DNA of 64,000 nucleotides from positions 434,001 through 498,000 of the forward strand of contig NZ_MIGY01000001.1 of NCBI RefSeq assembly GCF_002940665.1. The letters run 5' to 3'. Numbering within the stretch: position 1 is the stretch's first letter; each line of letters starts with the position of its first letter. The translations under genes were made by a program, and so were the position numbers. Shown here in pieces: positions 53,918 through 62,033 of this stretch. Below the pieces are notes generated by a model, which was not told where the DNA came from, did no database searches, and saw only the letters and a program-made list of their open reading frames with translations. Origin of the DNA: Xanthomonas arboricola. GTDB lineage: Bacteria > Pseudomonadota > Gammaproteobacteria > Xanthomonadales > Xanthomonadaceae.

Positions 53918-55834
53918 TTACGCGCCTTCGATCAACTCCATCCACGCCGCCTCGGCGGCGGCCAACTGCTGCGCCGTGGCCTCACGGTCGCGGCCCAGCA
54001 CGGCCATCTTGTCGCTGTCGGCATAGTTGCCGGGGTTGGCCAGTTCGCGGTCCAGTGCCGCCAGCGCCGCTTCCAGTTCGCCGACGCGCTTTTCCGCGCT
54101 GGCCAGCTTGTGCGGGTTGACGGCTTTCTTCGGCGGCAGCGGCTTGGTCGGCGGCGGCGGGGTGGGCGCCACTTCGGCCATCTTCTGCTTGGTGCCCTGG
54201 GCGGCCGGGCGGCTGCGCAGCCAGGCGGCGTATTCGTCCAGATCGCCAGCGAACGGCTCGACCACGCCATCGGCCACGCGCCAGAAACTGTCGCAGACCA
54301 GGCCGATCAGATGGCGGTCATGCGAGACCATCACGATGGCGCCTTCGAAGTCGCTCAGCGCTTCGGCCAGGGCCTCGCGCATCTCCAGGTCCAGATGGTT
54401 GGTCGGTTCGTCGAGCAGCAGCACGTTCGGCTGCTGCCAGGCGATCAGCGCCAGCGCCAGGCGGGCGCGCTCGCCGCCGGAGAACCCATCCACCACTTCG
54501 AATGCGCGGTCGCCGGCAAAATTCCATTTACCCAGGAAATCGCGGAACGCCTGGTTGGAGCCATCCGGCGACAGCTCGCGAAAGTGATCCATCGGCGACT
54601 GGCCCTCGTGCAGCGACTCCACCGTGTGCTGGGCGAAGTAACCGATCCGCAGATCCGGATGCGCACTGCGCTCGCCCGACAGCGGCGCCAACTCACCGAC
54701 CAGGGTCTTGACCAACGTGGACTTGCCCGCACCATTGGGCCCCAGCAACCCGATCCGGTCACCCGCCTCCAATCCGAATCCAACATCGTGCAACACGGTA
54801 ATCGCATCGCTGGACCCCAGCTTTTGCGATTCCCCATTCCCCATTCCCGAATCCCGCGGCGCAGCCGCATACCCGCAAGCGGCGTGATTCAGCCGGATCA
54901 ACGAAAACGGCAACCGATTGGGCTGGGCGAACTGGATGCGGAACTCGCGCTCGGCGCGCACCGCCTCGGTGCCGGCCATCTTGGCCAGGCGCTTCATGCG
55001 GCTCTGCGCCTGGGTGGCCTTGCTGGCCTGCGCCTTGAAGCGGTCGATGAAGCTCTGCAGATGCGCGCGCTCGGCCTGTTCCTTGTCGTGGGCGATCTGC
55101 TGCTGACGCAGGTGCTCGATGCGCTGGCGCTCGAAATCGGTATAGCCGCCGACGTACAGCTTGGCGGTGCCGCCGTGCAGATGCAGCGTATGCGTGGCCA
55201 CGTTGTCGAGGAACTCGCGGTCATGCGAAATCAGCAGCAAGGTGCCCGGGTACTTGAGCAGCCATTGCTCAAGCCACAGCACCGCGTCCATGTCCAGGTG
55301 GTTGGTCGGTTCGTCCAGCAGCAGCAGGTCGCTGGGCATCATCAGCGCGCGCGCCAGATTCAGGCGCACACGCCAGCCGCCGGAGAACGAGGAGACCGCG
55401 CGGTGATGGGTGTCGGCCGGGAAGCCCAGGCCGTGCAGCAACTTGCCGGCACGCGCCTCGGCGTCGTAGGCGCCGAGCTCGGCCATCTTCTGGTGCGCGT
55501 TGGCGACCGCTTCCCAGTCTTCGCGCGCGGTGGCCGCGGCCTCTTCCTGCAGGATCGCGGAGACCTCGATGTCGCCGCCGAGCACGAACGACAGCGCCGG
55601 ATCGGGCAGCGACGGGGTTTCCTGCGAGACGCTGGCGGTGCGCACCTTGCCGGGCAGGTCGACATCGCCCTTGTCCGCTTCCAGTTCGCCCTTGACCGCG
55701 GCGAACAGGCTCGACTTGCCGGTGCCATTGCGGCCTACAACACCGACGCGGTAGCCGGCATGCATGGTCAGGTCGACGTTGGACAACAGCAGACGCTCGC
55801 CGCGTCGCATGGAGAAGTTGCGCAGGGAAATCAT
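53918..55834 (-). CDS. ABC-F family ATPase (YheS/Uup-like)
   Basis: A 638-residue ABC-F protein: two ATP-binding cassettes in tandem, no transmembrane part, acting on ribosomes. Cassette 1 has GRNGTGKS, SSFSGGWRVRLNLA and LLLLDEPTNHLD. Cassette 2 has GPNGAGKS, GFSGGERARLALA and VLLLDEPTNHLD. An interdomain linker rich in Lys/Arg and a C-terminal coiled coil (~575-638) complete it. Residues 326-336 (RDSGMGNGESQ) are encoded by GGGAATC-type repeat DNA just before cassette 2. I start at the ATG 55834 (MISLRNFSMRRGERLL). It probably belongs to the YheS subgroup by length; exact role unknown. Confidence 0.92.
   Translation of the reverse strand: MISLRNFSMRRGERLLLSNVDLTMHAGYRVGVVGRNGTGKSSLFAAVKGELEADKGDVDLPGKVRTASVSQETPSLPDPALSFVLGGDIEVSAILQEEAAATAREDWEAVANAHQKMAELGAYDAEARAGKLLHGLGFPADTHHRAVSSFSGGWRVRLNLARALMMPSDLLLLDEPTNHLDMDAVLWLEQWLLKYPGTLLLISHDREFLDNVATHTLHLHGGTAKLYVGGYTDFERQRIEHLRQQQIAHDKEQAERAHLQSFIDRFKAQASKATQAQSRMKRLAKMAGTEAVRAEREFRIQFAQPNRLPFSLIRLNHAACGYAAAPRDSGMGNGESQKLGSSDAITVLHDVGFGLEAGDRIGLLGPNGAGKSTLVKTLVGELAPLSGERSAHPDLRIGYFAQHTVESLHEGQSPMDHFRELSPDGSNQAFRDFLGKWNFAGDRAFEVVDGFSGGERARLALALIAWQQPNVLLLDEPTNHLDLEMREALAEALSDFEGAIVMVSHDRHLIGLVCDSFWRVADGVVEPFAGDLDEYAAWLRSRPAAQGTKQKMAEVAPTPPPPTKPLPPKKAVNPHKLASAEKRVGELEAALAALDRELANPGNYADSDKMAVLGRDREATAQQLAAAEAAWMELIEGA
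54827..54857 (-). repeat. GGGAATC-type repeat inside the ABC-F coding region
   Basis: On the plus strand the sequence reads GCGATTCCCCATTCCCC, ATTCCCGAATCCCG, the same repeat family as the intergenic elements, here in frame inside a gene. It encodes about ten residues (RDSGMGNGES) of the linker before the second ATPase cassette. Confidence 0.85.
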
Positions 55835-56011
55835 TGATGGACAGTCCGATAGAACGAAAAGGAATGAGCAGATGAGCAGCACTCCTGCGACGCCATTCTA
55901 GCGTTAACGAATAATTAGCGCCTTCGGGCTGGCCGTCGTTCCCTTCGCGTTACCGCGACCAGATCCCGCCCAGCCTTGCTGGTCCTGCCTGGACCCCCGT
56001 TCGGAGTTGTC

Positions 56012-58399
56012 ATGAATTACCCGCTGTCCACGCTCGCAGCCGCCGTCGTTGCGGCGCTGCTCGCCTCCCCCGCCTTCGCCCAGACCGCCACCCCGGCCAG
56101 CGCGCCCGCCAATACGCTCGATACCGTCATCGTCACCGGCACCCGGGTGTCCGACCGTACCGTGGCCGAGTCGCAGTCGCCGATCGACATCATCAGCGCC
56201 GAGTCGCTGCAGGCCACCGGCACCTCGGAGCTGGCCACCGCGCTGGCCCGCGCGCTGCCGTCGCTGAACTTCCCGCGCCCGGCCCTGAGCGACGGCACCA
56301 GCGCGATCCGCCCTGCGCAGCTGCGCGGCTTGTCGCCGGACCAGGTGCTGGTGCTGGTCAACGGCAAGCGCCGCCACACCTCCTCGCTGCTCAACCTCAA
56401 CGGCACCATCGGCCGTGGCGCCGCAGCGGTGGACCTGAACACCATTCCGGTGGCGGCGATCGCGCGCGTGGAAGTGCTGCGCGACGGCGCCTCGGCGCAA
56501 TACGGCTCCGATGCCATCGCCGGCGTGGTCAACATCGTGCTCAAAGGCGCGGAGAAGGGCGGCAGCCTGCAGGCCGGCTTCGGCCAGTATTCGGCCGGCG
56601 ACGGCAGCAACTACGAGTTGTCCGGCGACACCGGCGTGGCCTACGGCAACGAGCGCGGCTGGCTGCATGTAGCCGCCCAGCTCAATCAGCAGGACCCGAC
56701 TGACCGCGCGCGCGGCTATGCCGGCGCACCCAGCGCCTCGCAGCCGGCCGTCGGCCAGAAGGCGTTCAAGATCGGCGACCCGGACGTCAACGCGCAGGCG
56801 GTGTCGGCCAATACCGAGTTCGCCTTCAGCGACAGCATCACCGGCTACGCCTTCGCCACCGCCAGCAACCGCGACATCACCTCGTTCGCGTTCTTCCGCG
56901 CACCGGGCAGCACCACCCAGAACATCCTGTCGGTATATCCGCAGGGCTTCCTGCCGGAAATCCAGACCTACGCCAAGGACCGCTCGCTGGTGGCCGGCGT
57001 GCGCGGCTCCACTGCCAGTGGCTGGGACTGGGATGCGAGCTACAACTACGGCTACAACCGGATCGATTTCCACACCCGCAACACGCTCAACGTCAGCCTG
57101 GGGCCGAGCTCGCCGACCTCCTTCTACGATGGCGCGCTGGAGACCACGCAGAACATCGTCAACCTGGACGTCAAGCGCGGCTTCGACTGGGGCCTGGCGT
57201 ATCCGGTGACGGTGGCCTTCGGTGCCGAGTACCGCAACGAGAAGTGGAACCAGTCGCCGGGCGAAGTGGGCTCGTATTTCCAGGCCGGCACGCTGGCCGG
57301 TGGCGCGCAGGGCTTTGGCGGATTCGCGCCCAGCGTCTCGGGGCGGTACTCGCGTGACAGCTACGCGTTGTATGCCGACCTGGAAGCCGATTTCACCGAC
57401 AAGTTCTCCGCCGGTCTGGCCGGGCGCTACGAAGACTTCAACGACTTCGGCAGCCAGGCATCGGGCAAGTTGTCCGGGCGCTATGCGTTCACCGACAAGG
57501 TCGCGCTGCGCGGCACGGTGGCGTCGGGCTTCCGCGCGCCGTCGCTGGCGCAGCAGTATTTCCAGTCCACCAGCACCACCTTCCTGGCCGGCAATCCGAA
57601 CCCGTTCGAGATCCGCACCTTCCCGGCCGACAGCAACGTGGCGCGCGCGCTGGGTGCAGAGCCGCTGGATGCCGAGACTTCGCTGTCGTACAGCCTGGGC
57701 CTGGTGCTGCAGCCGACCGATGCGCTCTACCTCACCGTGGATGCGTACCAGATCGATGTGGACGACCGCATCGTGCTGTCGTCCAACCTCACCGGCACCG
57801 GCGTGCGTAACCTGCTCGAAGCACAGGGCATCTTCGGCATCAACGGTGGGCGCTACTTCACCAATGCGGTGGACACGCGCACGCGCGGCGTGGACGTGGT
57901 CGGCAGCTACCGCTGGCAGCTCGCCGCCAGCAGCGTGGACCTGACCGCCGGGTACAACTACTCGGAAACCGAGGTGCGCAGCGTCGCCGCCAACCCGGCC
58001 GCGTTGTCGGCCAACGGGCTGAGCCTGGAGCGCATCGATCGCACCGAACGCGGCCGCATCGAAGAAGGTTTCCCGCGCGACAAGTTCCTGGTCAACGGCA
58101 GCTGGAACCTGGAGCACTGGACGCTGGCATTGGGTGCCACGCGCTATGGCAAGTACAGCACGCGTCCGGCTGCGGCGATCAACGACCAGACCTTCGGCGC
58201 CAAGTGGGTGGTGGATGCCTCGGCCAGCTACAAGATCGATCGCTGGACGCTGACCCTGGGTGCGGACAACCTGCTGGACGAGTACCCGGACGAGAACAAC
58301 TTCGCCAACTCTACCAGCGGGCAGTTCCCGTACAGCAATCTGTCGCCGTTCGGCTTCAACGGTGCCTACGTGTACGGCCGCATCAACTATCGCTGGTAA
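56012..58399 (+). CDS. TonB-dependent receptor, array copy 1
   Basis: A 795-residue receptor, first of three tandem paralogues. Signal peptide MNYPLSTLAAAVVAALLASP (cleaved after AFAQ), TonB box-like TLDTVIVTGTRV, and plug with TVAESQSPIDIISAESLQAT, LRGLSPDQVLVLVNGKR and VLRDGASAQYGSDAIAGVV. The barrel ends GAYVYGRINYRW. CGGAG lies five to nine bases before the ATG at 56012. The shared N-terminal wording with the next two receptors, and its identical length to copy 2, indicate duplication. The substrate is unknown. Confidence 0.93.
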   Translation: MNYPLSTLAAAVVAALLASPAFAQTATPASAPANTLDTVIVTGTRVSDRTVAESQSPIDIISAESLQATGTSELATALARALPSLNFPRPALSDGTSAIRPAQLRGLSPDQVLVLVNGKRRHTSSLLNLNGTIGRGAAAVDLNTIPVAAIARVEVLRDGASAQYGSDAIAGVVNIVLKGAEKGGSLQAGFGQYSAGDGSNYELSGDTGVAYGNERGWLHVAAQLNQQDPTDRARGYAGAPSASQPAVGQKAFKIGDPDVNAQAVSANTEFAFSDSITGYAFATASNRDITSFAFFRAPGSTTQNILSVYPQGFLPEIQTYAKDRSLVAGVRGSTASGWDWDASYNYGYNRIDFHTRNTLNVSLGPSSPTSFYDGALETTQNIVNLDVKRGFDWGLAYPVTVAFGAEYRNEKWNQSPGEVGSYFQAGTLAGGAQGFGGFAPSVSGRYSRDSYALYADLEADFTDKFSAGLAGRYEDFNDFGSQASGKLSGRYAFTDKVALRGTVASGFRAPSLAQQYFQSTSTTFLAGNPNPFEIRTFPADSNVARALGAEPLDAETSLSYSLGLVLQPTDALYLTVDAYQIDVDDRIVLSSNLTGTGVRNLLEAQGIFGINGGRYFTNAVDTRTRGVDVVGSYRWQLAASSVDLTAGYNYSETEVRSVAANPAALSANGLSLERIDRTERGRIEEGFPRDKFLVNGSWNLEHWTLALGATRYGKYSTRPAAAINDQTFGAKWVVDASASYKIDRWTLTLGADNLLDEYPDENNFANSTSGQFPYSNLSPFGFNGAYVYGRINYRW

Positions 58400-58480
58400 C
58401 ACGGCAATCCATCTTGCTGCGGTGTTGCTCGGCGCTTGTTGCTGACGCACGCGGCACCATCGCATCCTGACGCTTGACCA

Positions 58481-58514
58481 CACGCCCCGGCCTGCCCGGG
58501 GCGTGTGCGTTTTT
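58481..58514 (+). terminator. Rho-independent terminator after array copy 1
   Basis: Stem CACGCCCCGG (58481-58490), loop CCTGC, CCGGGGCGTG (58496-58505), followed by TGCG and five T (58510-58514). It ends the first receptor transcript. Confidence 0.85.
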
Positions 58515-58634
58515 GCCCGTTGTACGTGCAGCGTCTTGATGCAGCCATCTAACCGCAGGCATCGGCGCGCCGTGAAGAGCTGCCGGCAGCCGCGGTGGTA
58601 TCAACACCGCTTCCACCCTGCCGGAGCACCCACC

Positions 58635-59060
58635 ATGGACGCAGCGCAGCTCTCACGCGGCCGCCTGATCGATCACCTGCATCTGGTCGTCCGCGACCTG
58701 GCGGCGAGCCGACGTTTCTACCAGGCGGTGCTCGATGCCCTGGGCGTTCCCATCGGTGGCGAAGGTCAGGGATTCTTCTGGACCGACGAGCTGTTCGTGT
58801 CCGATCGCGACACGATGGCGCAAGGCGAACTCACCGGCCGCCACCATCTGGCCTTCCAGGCGCATGACGTGGCCATGGTGCATGCGTTCCATCAGGCCGC
58901 CCTCGCCCATGGCGGCCGCGACAACGGCGCGCCGGGCGTGCGCCCGTATCACCCGAGCTATTACGCTGCGTTTGTGCTCGACCCCGATGGCAACAACATC
59001 GAGGCGGTGTTCCATGGTCCTGCGCAACGCAGTGCCGATGCGGTGCAGATCACGTTCTGA
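58635..59060 (+). CDS. VOC-family (glyoxalase/bleomycin-resistance-like) protein
   Basis: A 141-residue vicinal-oxygen-chelate protein. It opens with LIDHLHLVVRDLAASRRFYQ, supplying the first metal His, has GRHHLAFQAHDVAMV in the middle, and ends AAFVLDPDGNNIEAVFHG, supplying the metal Glu. The fold supports a metal-dependent lyase, dioxygenase or resistance function; none can be chosen. A CCGGAG site precedes the ATG at 58635. It lies alone between two receptor paralogues and has its own upstream terminator, so it is probably not functionally bound to them. Confidence 0.9.
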   Translation: MDAAQLSRGRLIDHLHLVVRDLAASRRFYQAVLDALGVPIGGEGQGFFWTDELFVSDRDTMAQGELTGRHHLAFQAHDVAMVHAFHQAALAHGGRDNGAPGVRPYHPSYYAAFVLDPDGNNIEAVFHGPAQRSADAVQITF

Positions 59061-59158
59061 TGCAGAAGTTTCATATCTGGCAGCGATGTCCATGATGGTG
59101 CAGGCAAGCGACTGATCCCGCAGGTCTGGTGCAAACGACGCATCACTTTGGTGCACGA

Positions 59159-59172
59159 TGACAACGATGGCA
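59159..59172. promoter_or_regulatory. LacI-type operator-like site, TGACAACGATGGCA
   Basis: It matches 13 of 14 bases of the reverse complement of the palindrome at 5391-5404 (TGACAACGATGTCA). It lies 46 bases upstream of the predicted -35 of the second array receptor. Further short repeats (GTTAC/GTAAC, 59193-59211) lie between. Confidence 0.5.
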
Positions 59173-59217
59173 GTAACACGTCATGCATGACAGTTACTTG
59201 CACAACGTAACCAAAAT

Positions 59218-59245
59218 TTGACATGTGGTTAGACGTGGTTAATGG
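59218..59245 (+). promoter_or_regulatory. Predicted sigma-70 promoter of array copy 2
   Basis: A perfect -35 TTGACA (59218-59223), 16-base spacer and TAATGG (59240-59245) as a weak -10. It is 91 bases before the receptor ATG. The surrounding region is the AT-richest of the 275-base gap. Confidence 0.5.
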
Positions 59246-59335
59246 TTCCGAACGCACCGCAGCTGCCGCAACGGACGCGGCCCGGGAGGGGGCCCCCCTG
59301 CGATGCATCCGTTCCCCACTCGGAGTTGTCACCGC

Positions 59336-61723
59336 ATGAATTGCAAGACCAGTCCACTCGCAGTTGCCGTCGTTCTTGCACTGTCGTTTTCCGCGTCAGA
59401 CGCATCCGCGCAGTCACAGGCTCCCACCCAGAAAACCCTCGACACCTTGATCGTGACCGGCACGCGCGTGGCCGATCGCACCGTGGCCGAATCGGCATCG
59501 CCGATCGACATCATCTCGCCGCAGGCACTGGAATCGACCGGCACCACCGAGCTGGCTACCGCGCTGTCACGCGCGATCCCCTCGTTGAATTTCCCCCGCC
59601 CGGCCATCTCCGACGGCTCGGACGCAGTGCGCCCGGCGCAGCTGCGCGGCCTGTCGCCCGACCAGGTACTGGTGCTGGTCAACGGCAAGCGCTATCACAC
59701 CACCGCGTTGATCAATCTCAACGACACCCAGGGGCGTGGTTCGTCGCCGGCCGATCTCAACACCATTCCGATCGCCGCAGTGGAGCGCATCGAAGTGCTG
59801 CGCGACGGTGCATCGGCGCAGTACGGCTCGGATGCGATTGCCGGCGTGATCAACATCGTGCTCAAGGGCAGCGGCGAAGGCGGCAGCGTCAATGGCCGCT
59901 ACGGCAAGTACAGCGCCGGCGACGGCGAGCAGTACCAGCTGTCCGGCGATGCCGGTTTCAGCTTTGCCGGCACCGGCAAGGTGCATCTGGCCGCGCAGGC
60001 CGGTCACTCGGACCAGACCAACCGCGCATTGCCGTTCGGCGGCCGCGTGGAGCAGCGCTACGGCGATCCGGACATCGACCAGGGCGCGATCTCGTTCAAC
60101 GGCGAATACAGCCCCACCGATTACCTGACCTTCTACTCGTTCGGCATGGTTAGCCGCCGCGAAGTGCTCTCCAACGGCTACTTCCGCTTTGCCGGCGACA
60201 ACCGCAACCGCCCGGAAATCTATCCGGACGGCTTCCTGCCGCAGATCTACAACGTCAGCAAGGACGTGTCGTGGGTGGGCGGCTTGAAGACCTCCACCGA
60301 AGGCGGCTTGAACATCGATCTGAGCTACAACTACGGCCAGAACAACCTCACCTTCGATGTACGCAACAGCTTGAACAACAGCCTGGGCCTGACCAGCCCC
60401 ACCGACTTCCATGCCGGCACGCTGGAAGTGACCCAGAATGTGCTCAATGCCGACTTCACCAAGACGCTCGACTGGGGCCTGGCGTATCCGGTCACGCTGG
60501 CCTTCGGTGCGGAATGGCGCGGCGAGAAGTTCAACCAGTCGCCCGGCGATGCGGCGTCCTCGGCCAATGGCGGTATTCCGTCGGCCAACGGCGCGTTGAT
60601 CCCCGGCGCGCAGGTGTTTCCGGGCTTCAAGCTCTCCGACGCCGGTTACTACAACCGCAATAGCCACTCGGCCTATGTGGATCTGGAAGCCGATCTGACC
60701 GACAAGTTCTCCGCCGGGCTGGCCGGACGCTACGAGAAGTACAGCGACTTCGGCGATACCGCCACCGGCAAGCTGTCGCTGCGCTATGCGTTCACCGACA
60801 AGATCGCGCTGCGTGCCACCGCCTCGACCGGTTTCCGTGCGCCGTCGTTGCAGCAGCAGAACTTCCAGTCGATCGCCACGCAGTTCCTCAACGTGGCGCA
60901 GCCCAACGGCACGGTCACCGCGATCCCGTTCGAGATCGGCACCTTCCGTACCGACAATCCGGCCGCCATCGCACTCGGCGCCGAACCGTTGAAGGCCGAG
61001 GAGTCCAAGAACTATGGTCTGGGCGTGGTGCTGCAACCGGTCGAGAACCTGTACATCACCGTCGATGCGTATCGCATCGAGATCGACGACCGCATCGTGC
61101 TGTCGGAAAACCTCACGTCCATCGCGGCGCGCAATTATCTGCAGGCCAATGGCTTCCCGGGTATCGGTGGCGGGCGCTACTTTACCAACGCGGTGGACAC
61201 CAAGACCCAGGGCGTGGATGCGGTCGGCACCTATCGCTGGAACCTGGACGGCGGCAGCGCAGAACTGACTTCCGGCTACAACTACAACAAGACCGAAGTG
61301 GAACGGATCGCCGACAACCCGGCAGCGCTGGAAGCGATCGATCCGGGTGCGGTGCGCATCGGCCGCGCCGAACTCGGTCGCATCACCGAAGGCACGCCGC
61401 GCGACAAGTTCTTCCTGGGCGGCACCTGGTCGCCGGGCAACTGGTCGTTCACCGGCACCGCCACGCGCTGGGGCGAGTTCAGCACCTTCGGCACCAACGC
61501 CGGCAGCGACCAGACCTATGCGGCGAAATGGACATTGGATCTGGCCGCGTCCTACAAGTTGAACGACTGGAACTTCACCATCGGCGGCGACAACGTGCTC
61601 AACGAGTATCCCGACCGCCAGGAAGCCGGCCTGGGCACGCGCACCTACCTGCCCTACAGCAGCGCCTCGCCGTTCGGTTTCAACGGCGCGCTGGTATATG
61701 CCAACGTGAGCTACAAGTGGTAA
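59336..61723 (+). CDS. TonB-dependent receptor, array copy 2
   Basis: A 795-residue receptor paralogous to the preceding and following ones. Signal peptide MNCKTSPLAVAVVLALSFSA (cleaved near ASAQ), TonB-box-like KTLDTLIVTGTRVADRTVAE, and plug with LRGLSPDQVLVLVNGKRYHT and VLRDGASAQYGSDAIAGVIN. The barrel ends GALVYANVSYKW. The ATG at 59336 is preceded by CGGAG at the same spacing as copy 1. The upstream region carries a LacI-type site. A Gly-rich insert distinguishes its barrel (GDAASSANGGIPSANGALIP). Confidence 0.93.
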   Translation: MNCKTSPLAVAVVLALSFSASDASAQSQAPTQKTLDTLIVTGTRVADRTVAESASPIDIISPQALESTGTTELATALSRAIPSLNFPRPAISDGSDAVRPAQLRGLSPDQVLVLVNGKRYHTTALINLNDTQGRGSSPADLNTIPIAAVERIEVLRDGASAQYGSDAIAGVINIVLKGSGEGGSVNGRYGKYSAGDGEQYQLSGDAGFSFAGTGKVHLAAQAGHSDQTNRALPFGGRVEQRYGDPDIDQGAISFNGEYSPTDYLTFYSFGMVSRREVLSNGYFRFAGDNRNRPEIYPDGFLPQIYNVSKDVSWVGGLKTSTEGGLNIDLSYNYGQNNLTFDVRNSLNNSLGLTSPTDFHAGTLEVTQNVLNADFTKTLDWGLAYPVTLAFGAEWRGEKFNQSPGDAASSANGGIPSANGALIPGAQVFPGFKLSDAGYYNRNSHSAYVDLEADLTDKFSAGLAGRYEKYSDFGDTATGKLSLRYAFTDKIALRATASTGFRAPSLQQQNFQSIATQFLNVAQPNGTVTAIPFEIGTFRTDNPAAIALGAEPLKAEESKNYGLGVVLQPVENLYITVDAYRIEIDDRIVLSENLTSIAARNYLQANGFPGIGGGRYFTNAVDTKTQGVDAVGTYRWNLDGGSAELTSGYNYNKTEVERIADNPAALEAIDPGAVRIGRAELGRITEGTPRDKFFLGGTWSPGNWSFTGTATRWGEFSTFGTNAGSDQTYAAKWTLDLAASYKLNDWNFTIGGDNVLNEYPDRQEAGLGTRTYLPYSSASPFGFNGALVYANVSYKW

Positions 61724-62033
61724 ATCGCCGCGTGCCGGTCGGCAGCGGCCGGCATGTCGATCGTCTCGTCCCACGTCGCTGAGACCAGGCAACACCCCGC
61801 AGCATCGCTCGCCCTTTCCGATTGTGGCCAAAGGGCGAGTTCCCCCCTCTTTCGCAAGGATGCGCCACGCAGCAGACGCTGCGTCGCAGTCTGATGTCTT
61901 GCTGTGCACGCCGCCTCGCCAGCGCATACACGCTGCGCGCAGGCAACCCGGATCACGCAGTCCGCCGTCATCTTCCCCCGGCAACACGCGCAGCGCATCG
62001 CTGCGTCCACATCCCCTTTGAGTCTCCATTCCC
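61724..62033. other. 310-base gap between array copies 2 and 3 with one hairpin
   Basis: No gene is supported. A 10-bp perfect stem CTCGCCCTTT/AAAGGGCGAG (61808-61817, 61830-61839), followed by a C/T-rich run, probably ends copy 2 transcription. The rest is the leader of copy 3; its ATG lacks a strong ribosome site. Confidence 0.55.

Noticed and set aside
58635-59060. VOC protein as part of a receptor-linked resistance system
   Set aside because: A terminator separates it from the first receptor and nothing in its sequence points to a shared substrate.
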